Shown one piece after another: positions 46,922 through 59,600 of a stretch of 64,000 bases of DNA. The translations under genes and the position numbers were made by a program. Position 1 is the stretch's first letter. Each line of letters starts with the position of its first letter. Source of the DNA: Mercurialis annua (lineage: Eukaryota > Streptophyta > Magnoliopsida > Malpighiales > Euphorbiaceae); the NCBI RefSeq assembly GCF_937616625.2, contig NC_065576.1:11720501-11784500 (forward strand). Reading direction: 5' to 3'. The notes below the pieces were generated by a model. It ran no database searches, was not told the DNA's origin, and saw only the letters and a program-made list of their open reading frames with translations.

Positions 46922-49020
46922 CTATACTTTTTCCTTTGTTTCCTCCATTGCCACCAAGTAACACTTTGCTACCACCTTCTGGTCACCTTTGATGTTGACC
47001 ATTCCTTCTATTGTTGGTATTTTCATGGTCAGGTATCGAATGCTGATGATTTCTCCGAAGTTATAGAGAAAGGGTCTCCCCAATATCCTATTGTATGCAA
47101 ACGACATGTCGATTATATAGAACTGGGTCTTGATTTCTGTTACTATCTCTTCTCCCCTGCCAAACTCTAGGATCATATCTGTTATACCTTTTGGCTTGAT
47201 GGGGGTCCCTTCTAGGCCGATAGTATGAATTAGGCAGTGTTTGAGCTTTTTAAGTTCTCCGCCGATTCCTCTATACACTTCCCAAGTTATCAATTTGACT
47301 GTGCTTCCCTCGTCGACTAGCAACTTCATCACCAGAGAGTTGTTGAGGATCCTTTCTACTACCAACGTGTCGTTATGTGGACCTTGTACGTGTGTTCCGT
47401 CCTCTGGTCCAAAGGTGATGGTACTCGTCGTACTCGATTTTCCTCTAGCTCTTTTGAACACCTGCATGATTTCTGCCATAGACTTCTTTCAACCGAATCT
47501 CAAGGTTCTTCCTCCTATGATTACATTAATGACTCCCTTCGGTCTTTGTTGCTTTATTTGTTTCTTCCCTCTACTTTTATTTTTCCTCCTTTCGTTGTGG
47601 AAACTTTCTAAAAAATCCTAATTCGATTAGGTTTTTTTTTCTTCTTCAGGTCATAGCATTCATATCGATCATGTTCGTAGTCTTCGTAAAATTTTCAGTA
47701 GTTGCTTTCGTCTCTTGTACCGGTTCTGTGCACCATTCTTCTTGTCTAGGTGACCGGGATTCGGCTTTCTTTGACCCACATCAGCATGTTGGATCAGGTG
47801 GATTAAAGCGGACTGAACACCTTGTTTTGATCACCATACCACCCGCTTCTCTAGTCGCCCCGGGTATGCATGTTATTGTTCCTCCAATAGCTGGAATCTT
47901 CATAGGGTGAACAACGGCTAACACTTCAGTAATTGTTGGGGTAGTCTCTTCGTGAGTGGGATGTTTGCCTCTGCGAGGACCCATGCGCTCTCTTTTTTAT
48001 TTGGTGCATTTATGTTCTGGTAGGTTGAAGGCTTCTTTGAGCTCAACTTGTCTCCTAATACACCCATCCAAGTTCCCTTCTTTAGCGCCTGTACCACCGT
48101 CTCGTTGTTCAAATATTCAATCCTCATTGTTTCATTGTTGAATCTCTCTATATACGCTCTTAGCGTTTCTCCTTCTCATTGTTTGCATATATAGAGTTTT
48201 TCTGAGCTCTTCTTGGATGGGATATTCGTGAAGAACCTCAATATTAACTCCTTTTTAGTTGTTTCCATGTGTGGATCGTCCCCGCTTCCAAACTGTTGAA
48301 CCATCCTTGCGCTATGTCTAGGAGTGTGTAAAACCGAACCGAAACCGAAAAACCGATCTGAACCGACAAATTCGGTTCGGTTTGAAATTTCAAAGAAAAT
48401 TCGGTTGGTCGGTTCGGTTCGGTTTTGAGATAAAAAAAATTTCAGACAGATTTCTATGTAAACCGAACCGAAATAACCGAACCGAACCGAAATAACCGAC
48501 CAAACCGACTGGTTCGGTTCGGTTCGGTTTGAAATTTTTTCTTTTCCTAAAATTTCGGTTCGGTTTTTAAAAAAGGCTAAAATCCGGTTCGGTTCGGTTT
48601 GAACCGAATGCACACCCCTAGCTATGTCGCTGAGGGTAGTAGGAAACGTTTTGCAGAGTATGGCGTCCGTGACGTCGAGGAGGAACATTTTGTTATAAAC
48701 CTTGGTCACATGATTCTCCAGACATCCAGCTCCATCAAAATTATCAAAGTTGGGTATCTTGCACCTCTCTGGTAGTTTCTTTAACAAGATGATTGTTGCT
48801 AGCAGTGACTTTCCCCGTGTTAGACTCCTAGTATTGGAAGGTTCCCTTGCTTTGTCTTCCATTGTCGACTTCATGGCTTCGGCTATCAACCTTTGTACTT
48901 CTACATGATCGACTCCTTATGTTGCTATCTTTGATTGTCTCCTCATCATCGGCCTTGTTGGGGTCTCTATTGGTTCTTTCTCTTTATCTGCATGATCATT
49001 CATATCTCCTTTTGTTCCTT
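46922..49020 (-). pseudogene. Ty3/gypsy gag-protease remnant
   Basis: Minus strand. Gag: 'KIPNFDNFDGAGCLENHVTK' and 'AILCKTFPTTLSDIA' (48.6-48.8 kb), then after an inserted MITE 'GSGDDPHMETTKKELI' and 'ETLRAYIERFNNET' (48.1-48.3 kb). Protease: 46922-47479 with 'VERILNNSLVMKLLVDEGST' (normally VD.GSS, so the active-site Asp is kept but the motif is altered) and 'ILGRPFLYNFGEIISIRYL'. Stops and frameshifts break gag. Reverse transcriptase, RNase H and integrase are missing; after the protease the next recognisable block is the antisense ORF at 45.9 kb, so a large internal deletion is likely. Plant Ty3/gypsy, probably Tat lineage. Confidence 0.8.
48319..48620. mobile_element. hAT-type MITE (302 bp) inside gag
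   Basis: Ends TAGGAGTGTG / CACACCCCTA with the 8-bp target duplication GCTATGTC (48311-48318 and 48621-48628), the hAT signature. The interior is rich in CGGTTCGG / CCGAACCG words, likely subterminal transposase-binding repeats. Excising it restores the gag reading '..LSDIA'. It creates a false continuous 237-codon frame on the minus strand. Confidence 0.94.
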
Positions 49021-49023
49021 GCT

Positions 49024-49867
49024 CACTTGGCACAAAATATCAAATGAGTCATTTTGCACGTTTTTGGATCAAACAGACCCGCAACTTGCGTTTTTTCGCT
49101 CAAATCAGCCCCTCTCACATACAAACACACCAAAAAAAGAGTGAGATTGCTAATTAATTCTAATTAATCACAATTACAACTTTAATTAAACACAATTAAA
49201 ATTCTAATTAAACCTAATTAGTCTAATTATTTTATTTAAACATCTAAATCTAAATCACCGAAAACCTCCCAACCCCACTCCCCACACCATTACAAAACGC
49301 TCCTCGCCTGAGGAGTAGCAAATCTGCTCCTGAGGAGCAGATCTGTGTTCCTCTAAAACGAGGAGCAGCGAGAAGTTCCTGAAATGCAGATCTGCTCCTC
49401 AGACGAGGAGCAACAGCTCCTCGCCTGAGGAGATGGTGGGGAAAAGAGGTGTGCTCCTCAATTGAGAAGGTGGTGGGGGACGGCAGCGGACGGTGGTGGT
49501 CGGAGCAATGAGGAAGAAGAAGGGAAGAAGAAGAAGAAAATAAAGGGGAAGGAAAGGAAGAGGAAAAAAGAATAAAATGATCCTTTAATTTTTATTAAAA
49601 ATTAAATTAGTTATTGAATTTTTAAAAATTAAAAGATGCAATTGAAAAATAAAATTATTAAGTATTACTTTAAGTGATAAATAAAATATTGAGAGTTAAT
49701 GTTTTCCATTTTTTTTGAGAGAGTGTAACACACTTGCTTAGCTGAGAGTGGGAGATGGGTTTTTTGACCGAAAAACGCAAGTTGCGGATCTGTTTGATCC
49801 AAAAAAGTATAAAATGACTTTTTTGATATTTCATGCCAAGTTGAGGGGGTGAATGGATCCTTTGTTC
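49024..49867. mobile_element. Fold-back element, family B copy 2, with palindromic core
   Basis: Left 'CACTTGGCACAAAATATCAA' and 'GCAACTTGCGTTTTTTCG' are inverted at the right ('CGAAAAACGCAAGTTGC', 'TTGATATTTCATGCCAAGTTG'). The right end continues GGGGGTGAATGGATCCTTTGTTC, which the left lacks, so the left tip is missing. The core at about 49300-49450 holds repeated palindromic words (CTGCTCCTGAGGAGCAG, GCTCCTCGCCTGAGGAG) and is followed by a GGTGG and GAAGAAG-rich stretch, as in the copy at 10971-11670. Confidence 0.8.
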
Positions 49868-49956
49868 GCCATCATCAGAGCAGCTAACCAATAATGTGAA
49901 GCCGCTTATAATAACTTCTTCACTCTTACATTGTTTCATACTGTACATAAAATATA

Positions 49957-50573
49957 CTTCCTGCATCTCAAAAAAATAATTTATTTTTCTTTTTTCACAC
50001 AGTTTAAAAAATATGATTAATATTCTAATTTTTCACAATTTTATTTTCATTTATTATATTATATCCTTATTAAATATAAGGCTTAAATGCATCAAAAATC
50101 ACGAACTTTAGCGTATTTTTAGTATTTAACACGAACTTTTAATTTTGGCGAAAAAGTACATCAACTTTCAATTTTTGGCAATTAAAGACATCGGTATCAT
50201 TTTGGATATAAAACGAAAACGGCGCCGTTTTGGATTAAAACGGCGCCGTTTTGGATGAAAATTTGCACTATTTTTCAAAGGAAAAACACATGTGCTCTTA
50301 ATTGCAAAATTTTGAAAGTTCATGTACTTTTTCGTCAAAATTAAAAGATTATGTTAAATACTAAAAACACGCGAAAGTTGGTGATTTTTGGTGCATTTAA
50401 GCCTAAATATAATGACTAATTTACTTTTTAAGGTAATGGCAATAAATGATACAGTTTAAATAAGGATAATATAAAAAAAATCAACATTTTAAATTGTGAT
50501 ATATAAAAAATATAGACAATTATTTGGGATAAAAAAAATAAGAAAATGGACTATTATTTTAGAATAGAGGTAG
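49957..50573. mobile_element. Stowaway-like MITE split by a family D element
   Basis: Begins CTTCCTGCATCTCAAAAAAA after TA and ends with 'TAGAATAGAGGTAG' before TA, a decayed Stowaway pair. The halves read together once 50080-50403 is removed. Confidence 0.6.
50080..50403. mobile_element. Long-TIR MITE, family D copy 1 (324 bp)
   Basis: GGCTTAAATGCATCAAAAAT / inverse ATTTTTGGTGCATTTAAGCC, arms about 110 bp. Perfect 9-bp target duplication TAAATATAA (50071-50079 and 50404-50412). The centre has two copies of AACGGCGCCGTTTTGGAT, a GC-rich palindrome. Confidence 0.93.
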
Positions 50574-50574
50574 T

Positions 50575-51888
50575 AGTACGTTTTTCGAATATGTCATAAA
50601 TTAGTATTCTTTTAGTTTGATTAATTATTTTTTATATCTTTATTAAATACACAGTTCGTTTAAAGCTACCATGCATGACAAAATATTAGGTCCACGTACA
50701 CCACAGAAGGGTTAAAAATTACGAGGCGCTAATTATATAAATATTTAATTTTAAATTATTTTTTTTAAAAAAAAAAACTAGAGGAGCTAATAATTTTTTT
50801 TAAACAACACTAATGAGTTATTGCGTTTTCCGTCTCAATCATATAATTTTTTTTAAGAAAACTTGAAAAAATTCTTTTTATAAAAATAATAAATAATATG
50901 ATGGGGAAGGAGGTTGGTCCCTTACCCTCTAAATCAGTTTCGTCGTTGTTATATGTATAAATTTATCTTATTTGATTTATATAATATCGTGTCATACCAG
51001 CTATAAATAAAATATGAATAAATTTTACAACACTCAAAAAATAATAGATATAACTGACAAAATATTAAATTATAATATAGTTAGCAAATGTGTAATAATT
51101 ATTGATAAGTAAATAAATTTTATCTATGTTTCTATTTATCATTTTTAAAGTGTGGAATGAAAAGAATTGGCACCATTATCATCGTCAGAATTCATTATAA
51201 TAAGGTTTTCAATTAGTTCTTCCAATTTTCTATCGAGTAATTCTTAATTTCAGTTTATCACGTCATTCATGTACTAAACTTATCACGTTATGACACGTCA
51301 TTAAAATAATGGCACAATCTGATATTACTATTTAAAAGTGTAAAAAAATATTACGATAATGCCACTGTTTTAATGACGTTTTATAATATGATAGGATAGT
51401 TCCGTAGATAACGTGGATACTGAATCTATCTAAAAATTTCTCTTTTTTATTATTTCGCTTCAAGTTGACAATCTTGATGGAATCTAATTAGAAATCTTCT
51501 ATATTGAAAACACAATATTTCTATATTTCTCTTCTATATCACTTTATATATTATTTTAATCTTCTTCTTTGTTGTATCAGATTTGTTAGTCAAAATGAAA
51601 CAATAGATATGAATAATAAACATTACTATATATTGTTATTGTACTTAAAAACTCAACATATGTCTTGCTTATAATTTAACATATGCCCCAATTCTCATAC
51701 AAATAATAAAATACTAATTTCAAATCCTAAGTGATATACATTTCATTTTAACCTGTATACAAAATTCAGTAACAAGGTAACCATACACAATACAAGTAGT
51801 GGCCGAAAAAAAAAATCAAAAAATGAATTAAAGGGAATAGTAGTAAGAAGAAAAAGCGAAAAAAACTAATGACTTGAATACATCTACT
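50575..51888. other. AT-rich intergenic DNA, no gene seen
   Basis: Homopolymer-rich, with no frame above about 70 codons that resembles a protein. An inverted pair around 51245-51400 ('TCACGTTATGACACGTCA') may be a small fold-back remnant. Confidence 0.5.
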
Positions 51889-51889
51889 A

Positions 51890-54800
51890 TCTACTATATT
51901 ATAAAGCAGGATATTTTTTCCCATGGTTTGATACGTTGACATTTGGCATATTCTTATTCGTCCTAAAAACATATTACTTTAATTGCTTTAGTCATTATTC
52001 TCACAATTTAATAATTATGTTGATTGATTTATTAATCTTTATCATAAATTGGTAGCTTGATTTAGAAATAAAAATATTAATAATAATAAGCTAATCATTT
52101 ATTTGGTAACTTTCATACATATATTTTTTTAATTTATTTATTTTGCTTCTAATTCTCACATTAATGCTCTCATTATTGATATGTTTTACTATGGAAAATG
52201 TAAAGACAATCTATGCATATTGAATTCAATTAAATATTTTTCCATAAATAGTTTTTTTACATTCTAGAGTATTTATATAATTTTCAAATAATATTAGTTT
52301 AAATATCTGCATACCATAATAATTGCCTTAATAATTATATTGTTGTTTACTTATTTGTCTATATTCATATTATTTTTTATTTTTACATTATGTTTACATT
52401 ATTTCATCTATATTTATTAATAACAAAAATTAACATTCAACCATTACCTAAAAGATATGGTAACCCAACTATTACGTTAACTTTATTGACTTGATTATGG
52501 TAAAAAAAATACTATAATAAAACGTCATTAATAAAATCATTAGGTAACAAAAGAAGTTTGAAAAATATATTTCTATAATAATAGGTTGATAGTAAGTAAG
52601 GTAACAACCAATTTATTCAATTACATATAAAAAAAAATATTTTAGTGACCGGAAACTTTAAACCAAGAGAATTCAAAAGTTAATAAATTGAATAGCTCAC
52701 AAAAAATTAGAAGGAGTTATGCCTTTGATAAAAAAAACGTAGGAGTAATTATCATATTTAATGCATTCATTGATATTAAAAAATCTTTTAATATACACTC
52801 TTATCACCATTATATATATTCATATTTTTTTCTTCAACTAAGAACTACAAAAATCTCAGGTAAGTTTTCTCTCTTTTTTTAGTGTAAGTTTTCTCCTACT
52901 CACTATAATTGTTTTTAGTTTTACATTTCTTGAGTTCTAATTTTTTTTCTTTATTATATTATTCAAATATTATGTCCTAACTAACAATTTTATGCAGACA
53001 CTAAAAAGACTTGCTCAATATAGTGAATAAAATCACAAGGTTTTATCATCGTCTTGGGTCTTTTAAAATTTTAATATTTTAATCTTTTGTTATCAATTAG
53101 TATTTTTTTTGATTCACATTAGGCATTATTACAATTCTCATATATATTTATTTATCTGTTGATATTTTTATACCGTTTCTTTTAGGTTAGTATAGCAAGA
53201 TCGATTTTTTTGGACACTTGATACTCTCACAATCATCACATATATGTTAATTTTTTTATTTATAAACGAGTATGATTAGATTAAATTGATTAGTTAATCT
53301 AATTTGGCAATATTCTCTCTTTCAAAATTTCCATACATTTATTTTTAATTTACATGGTAATATTGGAGAATTTAATATATCGATTGATTTTCTAATCATA
53401 TTTGATAATATTTGTTTCTTAAAAATCACTAAACAATTTCTTTTTAATTAGTATGAAAAAATTGATGAATTTTAAGTACTAATTGTTTTCTAATCAAATT
53501 TTGTGATTTTTTTCTTTAGATTGCTATATTATTTTGATAATAGTTTTCTTTAAAAAATGCTAAAATATTTATTGTTAATTGATGTGGTAAAAATTGGCAA
53601 ATTTAATACATTAATTAGTTTTTTTTAATCTAATTGGATAACATTTTTTTTCTTCTAAATTGCTTCTTCCTGTTTGTATGATGGGATGGTATTAGTTGAT
53701 TTGCTAATATAATTTAGTAAAATTATTTGTATCTTATTTGATATTGCTTTGCTTATTAACACTAAATTTTTTGGTTATGGATTAAAATAAAAAATATATT
53801 AAATTAATTAATTATGCTATGTACTAAATTCTTTTTTTTGTGTGAAAATAAAAGGTGATTAAAATTCAGAAATAGAGAAACAAAAGAAAATCATATATAA
53901 AATAAGAAAGGACAATTACCATCATTAACTATCATAATTATTGAGTAATTGTATTTAAAATGATATGTTGAATAAAGTAAATTAATATCGTAATCAATGT
54001 CACTTCCTAAACCAATTTTGAATTATGTGTACTTTATAATTGTTACATTGTTTCTTTTTGTTTGGTATTCAACAATAAACCCAAAATAATTAATAAAAAT
54101 TATTCTAATTAATAAAAATAATTATTCAATATAATTTATTATATGCTAAAAAATTAATAAATTATTGATAATAAATGTGGTTTGACATAATTATTAATAA
54201 TTGATCTTATATTAAATATTTCACATATATGGTAACAAATTTACAATTAATTAACAATTAATTTGATAACTTTATTTATTCAGATTTTTTGGTTGATTAA
54301 TTTTATTTTTATAAGATTCAAAATACAAAGGAATAAGAAAATTAATTTTAGCTTATGACAACCATTACGTAGTTCATTATTTTATAGTAATTGTTATAAT
54401 CAAACCATTTTTTCATTAGGTTTACTAATAATTACTATTGGAAATATAAAAGGAGTTTTTAATATATCATTAATGTTAAAATTCTTTTGAATTGCCCATA
54501 AACTACTATTGTAGTAATTAATAATGTTGACCCTTTCTTATCAGTTATCACTATCACTTACTATTTCTGATAAAAATATTTATAGAACTTGAATTTGAAT
54601 ATTATCTTTCGAACAACAAAAAATAAGGTAAAAAAAACCATCAAAAGTAAACACAAAAATATCTAAAAGTAAAAGACAATAATTTTTTTTCTATTCTTTT
54701 GTTAAAATTCAAAGACTGTAATGTGTATTAATGAGGGTAACTTATAAACATTAGATTTCTTAAGATTTGATAAAGATAGATATTGAAATTCTTATCAATC

Positions 54801-55265
54801 TTTTTAAAATATCAGTAATCATTCAATAATAATAATAATATAAATCTATATAAAATTTGACAATTATACATAACATTTATTATTATTTAATACAAAAATT
54901 AAAAATTGAGGACGATTGGTAAAGAAAATAATTAAAAAAATAGTACATGTCTATATTTAATGTAATATGAAAAAAATAGTATATTATATATAATTAAAAA
55001 TAATTTAATAAAATCATGGTTTTTTTAGAATTTTAATATACAATTTTTATATTAATTTTTTATCTGTTTATATTGTAAAAAATTTGTAATACATAGATAT
55101 GTTTGTGTCCCTAGATATATAAAATATGTAGTATTTAAAAATTTATATAGATTATATAGAATTTTAATAATTATTAATTAGATTTTTTAAATTAAAATCA
55201 ATAAAAAACTTAATATTAATAAAAAGATTAAACAAAAACCGTGCAACGCGCGGGCCTAACGCTAG
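51890..55265 (+). mobile_element. Non-autonomous Helitron (about 3.4 kb)
   Basis: 5' end TCTACTATATTATAAAGC follows an A. The 3' end has the plant Helitron hairpin CCGTGCAACGCGCGG a few bases before the terminus CTAG, followed by T, so insertion is between A and T with no target duplication. No Rep/helicase or RPA frame is present; the 3.4 kb are very AT-rich and stop-filled. An alternative 5' start 7 bp upstream (51883) is possible because TCTACTA is repeated. The order of ends gives plus orientation. Confidence 0.8.
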
Positions 55266-55519
55266 TATTAACAAATATGTAGAGAAAAAAACATCATATT
55301 ATTTGATTGAGGAATCAGGGACTGACGCTCATCCTACTCTTTAATTTATTTATATACACATACATATATACATACGATTTTTTAAATAAAAAAGAAATTA
55401 GAAAGAAGACAATTCAAATGACCTTTTAAAAAAAAAACTTTATAGAGAAGACAATTCATATAATCTTTCAAAAAAAAACATGGAGAAGAAACTTTAGGAA
55501 AAGTAACACATGATTACTT

Positions 55520-55786
55520 TCAAACATCAAAATAGTCATCCACAAATTTGCTCTTGATCCACTTGAAGCTATTTCTCAATGAAGATTTGAGCTTACCTTC
55601 CTTAGAGTACATATTATAGTGAGCTAGTCTTTTCCTCCTCTTCAGTTCTGGATTGCCTGAAGTTTCCAGGTCATCCATCTTCCCCGTCGGACCGTTAAAA
55701 CTATATGATTTTGATCGATCCTCGTACCCTAGTCGGATCTCTGAGTAGGCATTGGAGTAACCTGAGAATGATTTGCTCTTCTCCAT
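55520..55786 (-). CDS. DUF3511 domain protein (small plant protein, 88 aa)
   Basis: Single-exon gene. The C-terminal half 'NPELKRRKRLAHYNMYSKEG' followed by 'KLKSSLRNSFKWIKSKF' is the DUF3511 signature (family consensus: DPE.KRRKRVA.YK.Y.VEGK.K.S.R.SFRWIK). Function unknown; the family is plant-specific, basic and about 80-130 residues. The N-terminus MEKSKSFSGYSNAYSE is Ser-rich; I prefer this Met (55786) over one 11 codons upstream because family proteins begin with a similar MEE/MEKS-type start. The end '..VDDYFDV' replaces the usual '..YGWW'. No stop or frameshift, so probably functional. It lies 250 bp right of the Helitron 3' end, which is its downstream side. Confidence 0.85.
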   Translation of the reverse strand: MEKSKSFSGYSNAYSEIRLGYEDRSKSYSFNGPTGKMDDLETSGNPELKRRKRLAHYNMYSKEGKLKSSLRNSFKWIKSKFVDDYFDV

Positions 55787-55899
55787 GATTGAAAGAGCAC
55801 CAAGGGGAATAATGCCCAAGTTGTATTATATAGGGCAATATGAAGACAATTTTTTTTTTTAAAATACAAATTTTTATATTGTTTATTAACTGCAATCAA

Positions 55900-56690
55900 A
55901 ATTTTCTATTTTATTTTAAATAAAACTTTATATTTTTATTAATTGCGACCAAATTATAAAAATATTATCTAATATAAAAAAATAATTCATAAAAAAGCTT
56001 TTAAAAGGAATTTTTATAAACATTTGGCCGTAATTTATAAAAGACGTAAATACTTAAATTTTAAAACTAAAATTTAATGATATGAATATAATTAAGAAAG
56101 TTTTTAAAATTTAGATAAAATTTAAGTTTAATAGATACAAATTGTAAAATTTAAATTTTAAAAAATTATAATCTTTTACAAATTTACATGCAAAATGTTA
56201 ATTTTTCACCTTAGTGGAGTGTGCATGGTCTGTGACGTGTGTGCAGGGATTTGTTTAATACAAAATTATGTATACTTTACTTTTGTCTCTTTTATTAAGG
56301 GATAACCTAATTATTTATATTTATTTTTTTATTTTGATTATGGTATAAGTGTTGTTTGATTTGATTGGAATGTAATTGTTTCATGGATATGGTGGGAGAC
56401 AAATTTGAGTGGAGGGCCATATACGTGCCATCATTGACGTCTCCCCATTTGAAATTGTAAATTGATTTGATTATATTTTACTAAAAATATAACTAAATAT
56501 CATATTCATATAATTTATTTATATGATACATTTTTCACTTATATATTGTGGCATTTGATGAATTCGAATCTTTGCAGGTCTAGAAATCTTTATTGATAAT
56601 TTTCATAAACAGATTCATGTATTGAAAAATAACTGAAGTTATGTATAAAAACATTTGCTTAATTAAACACATATTTTTCTTTGATGAATT
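55900..56690. other. AT-rich intergenic DNA, upstream of DUF3511 gene
   Basis: Promoter side of the DUF3511 gene. No recognisable coding or terminal repeats. The LINE 3' end starts at its right. Confidence 0.5.
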
Positions 56691-59600
56691 TAATTTTTCT
56701 TTTGGTAGAAAACAATCAAAAAGCTCTTTTAATAAAAACTAAACGAAAATATTATAAAGCAAACAGCACCCTCAGAAACAACAGAGCTAAACGCAGGAAG
56801 GGAGGAGAAAGGCTATGTTACAAAAGCCTCAAAGCCTATCTCCCCCTAAACCAAAGACAGCAACAGAACAAGCTCCTGTTACAAAAGCTTCAGGGGGAAA
56901 ACAACTACCAAAACAAGCAACTATCTGACACAAGCACACCCTGATACAAAAGCCTCAGAGTGACTTGATCAACAAAAACAAACAGCAAGAAACCTATTAC
57001 AAAAGTCTCAGGATCAAGCTACCAAACTACAGAACAACTACCAAAAGAAGCAACTAGCTAACACAAGCACACCCTGTTACAAAAGCCTCAGAGTGACTTG
57101 ATCAGCAAAAAGAAAAGCAGCAAGAAACCTGTTACGAAAGCCTCAGGATCAAGCTACCAAACTATACAGAACAGACTGACCAAAGTTGCTGAATGATGCT
57201 CATCACCTCATTCACGGTGTTACTGGTGCTGTAGTTGCTTAATTTGTCCATGAGAGTGCCTCTGATCTTCTTCACAATAGTATTTAGAACACAGTTCTCT
57301 TGAAAGAACACTTTCCTGTTTCTGGCATTTCAAATGTAGTAAACAGTTGCTGCAAGAATAACTCTTCTGATATTAGCCATATGACTTTTTCTTGCTGTCT
57401 TCCTGCAAAACCAGCTGATCAATCTCCTCCAAGAGTCAATTTTTTGATTAATTATGCACACCATATTCATTTTCCTCCAGATTTCAGTTGTCACATTACA
57501 ATAAAAAAAGCAGTGGTCAATGGTTTCAGCACTATTGTTACACATTACAAATAGGTTGTCCTCGGTAACTCCCCACACCTTTAGTTTGCTTTTGGTTTTA
57601 AGTCTTCCCCTTAAAACAAGCCAAAGGATAAAATTGTGTCTGGGGATAGAGTTCTTCCCCCAAACAATCCTAAACCAAGGATAACTATTATAGCTGTTCC
57701 TGAGCATATTCCAGGCTTTGTTAATGGAGAAGAGCTCATTCTTCATGACCCTCTAGTAGATGCTATCTTCATTGTTTCCAGGTCTGATATTATGTCTGAT
57801 GAACTCCCAAGCCTCTTCTGTTGCTTCATCACTAGGGTCAGGGAACTCCCATCTGTTGTTCCTCCACAAATCAGCATCCGTGGTATGATTGGGAATATCA
57901 GTATCCCTCATTTTTACTCTAGGGAATTTCTCCATCATAGTACAACCTTGGACCCATGGATCATCCCAAAAATTTGTATTAGTACCATTGCCAAACTTAT
58001 ACTCAATCAATCTTCTGGCTTCACTTCTGGTATTGGGAATGCCTCTCCAAATCCAATTGGATTTGTCATTGTTCTTTGCTCCCCAGAAGCTTCTCCTTCT
58101 CAATTTATTCACTTTGATCCATTTCACCCAAATAGACTCAGGATTGTTGAAGATTTGCCAAATATGCTTTGTGATTGCAGCTTTATTCCATATATGGATG
58201 TCCTTCACTCCTAAACCTCCTTCTTTCTTTAGCTTAGAAATGTCCTTCCAGGAAACCATAGCATTATACTTACCCTCTTCTTTTCCAGTCCAAAAAAATC
58301 TATTACAAGCTTTCTGAATTTCTCTAACCACACTCTTTGGCAGGATCAAGATGGAAGCCCAGAACTCATGCATACTCATGAGAACAGAGTTTATCAGTTG
58401 CATTCTACCTGCATAAGATAAGGACTTGCTAGTCCAACAATGAATCCTGCTAGTATCTTATCTATGATTCCCTTACAATCCATCTTAGATAATCTAGAAG
58501 AGATCAGAGGAATGCCTAAGTACCTAAGGGGTAGACTCCCCTCTTCAAGAGTACTTATAACATTTTTAACTCGAACACATTACAATATAAAAGCTGGCTT
58601 TTGTTAGTATTAACCTGAAGACCAGACTTGGCTTTAAAGGAGTTCAAGTTATCCATAAAATAAGTCACAGAAGTATTATTGCCATGACAGAAAAGAAGTA
58701 AGTCATCAGCAAATATAAGATGGTTCAACTTAAGAGAATTGCAACCATAATGGAACTTGAAATTGTTACTGACTCTAGACAGGTTTTTAGAGAGATAGTA
58801 GGACAAAAATAAGGGGAGACATTGGATCACCTTGCCTAAGGCCTTTAGAGGAGTAAAACTTATCACCACTATTACCATTCCATAACACAGTTTTACTGGG
58901 AGTTCTAATACAGTCCATGACCAGGGAAATAAACTTATTAGGAAAATTTAAGCCAATGAAAACTCCCTCTATAAAGTCCCAATCTATGGAGTCATAAGCT
59001 TTTCTAAGATCAATCTTAAGAAGACATCTAGGAGGGCCACTGTTCCTGTGATAATTTTTCACTAACTCATGTGCTAACATGATGTTATGAGCTATAGATC
59101 TTTTAGGAATAAAAGCCGATTGATTTTGAGAGACTATGTTCATAAGAAGAGGACTAAGTCTAGTAGAAATAATCTTGGTTATCACTTTATAAACCACATT
59201 ACAACATGCAATTGGCCTAAAATCACTAAGATTCTCAGCATTATTACACTTAGGAATTACTGTAATTGAAGTGCAATTAATTTGCTTAAGGATCTTACCA
59301 GAATTAAAGGACTCCCTGACTGCTTTCAGAAGATCAAGCTTGATAATATCCTAAATAAACTTGAAAAAATAGCTGTTGTACCCATCTGGTCCAACAACTT
59401 TATTAGAGCCAATGGAGAAAACAACTTGTTTGACCTCCTCTTCAGAGACAACCCTTAAGAGACTATCTCCATCTTCATTAGTGAGCTTCTCTTCCTTTTT
59501 ATAAGTCTCATAGTTGATATGCTCTCAATCTTTATCACAACTATTAAATATCTCCTTGAAGTATCTGGTGACCTCTTTGTGGATTTCTTTTGTACCCCTA

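Noticed and set aside
48176..48889. A continuous 237-codon minus-strand ORF taken as one gene
   Set aside because: It is gag interrupted by a 302-bp hAT MITE with its own target duplication; the centre encodes only CCGAACCG-derived residues.
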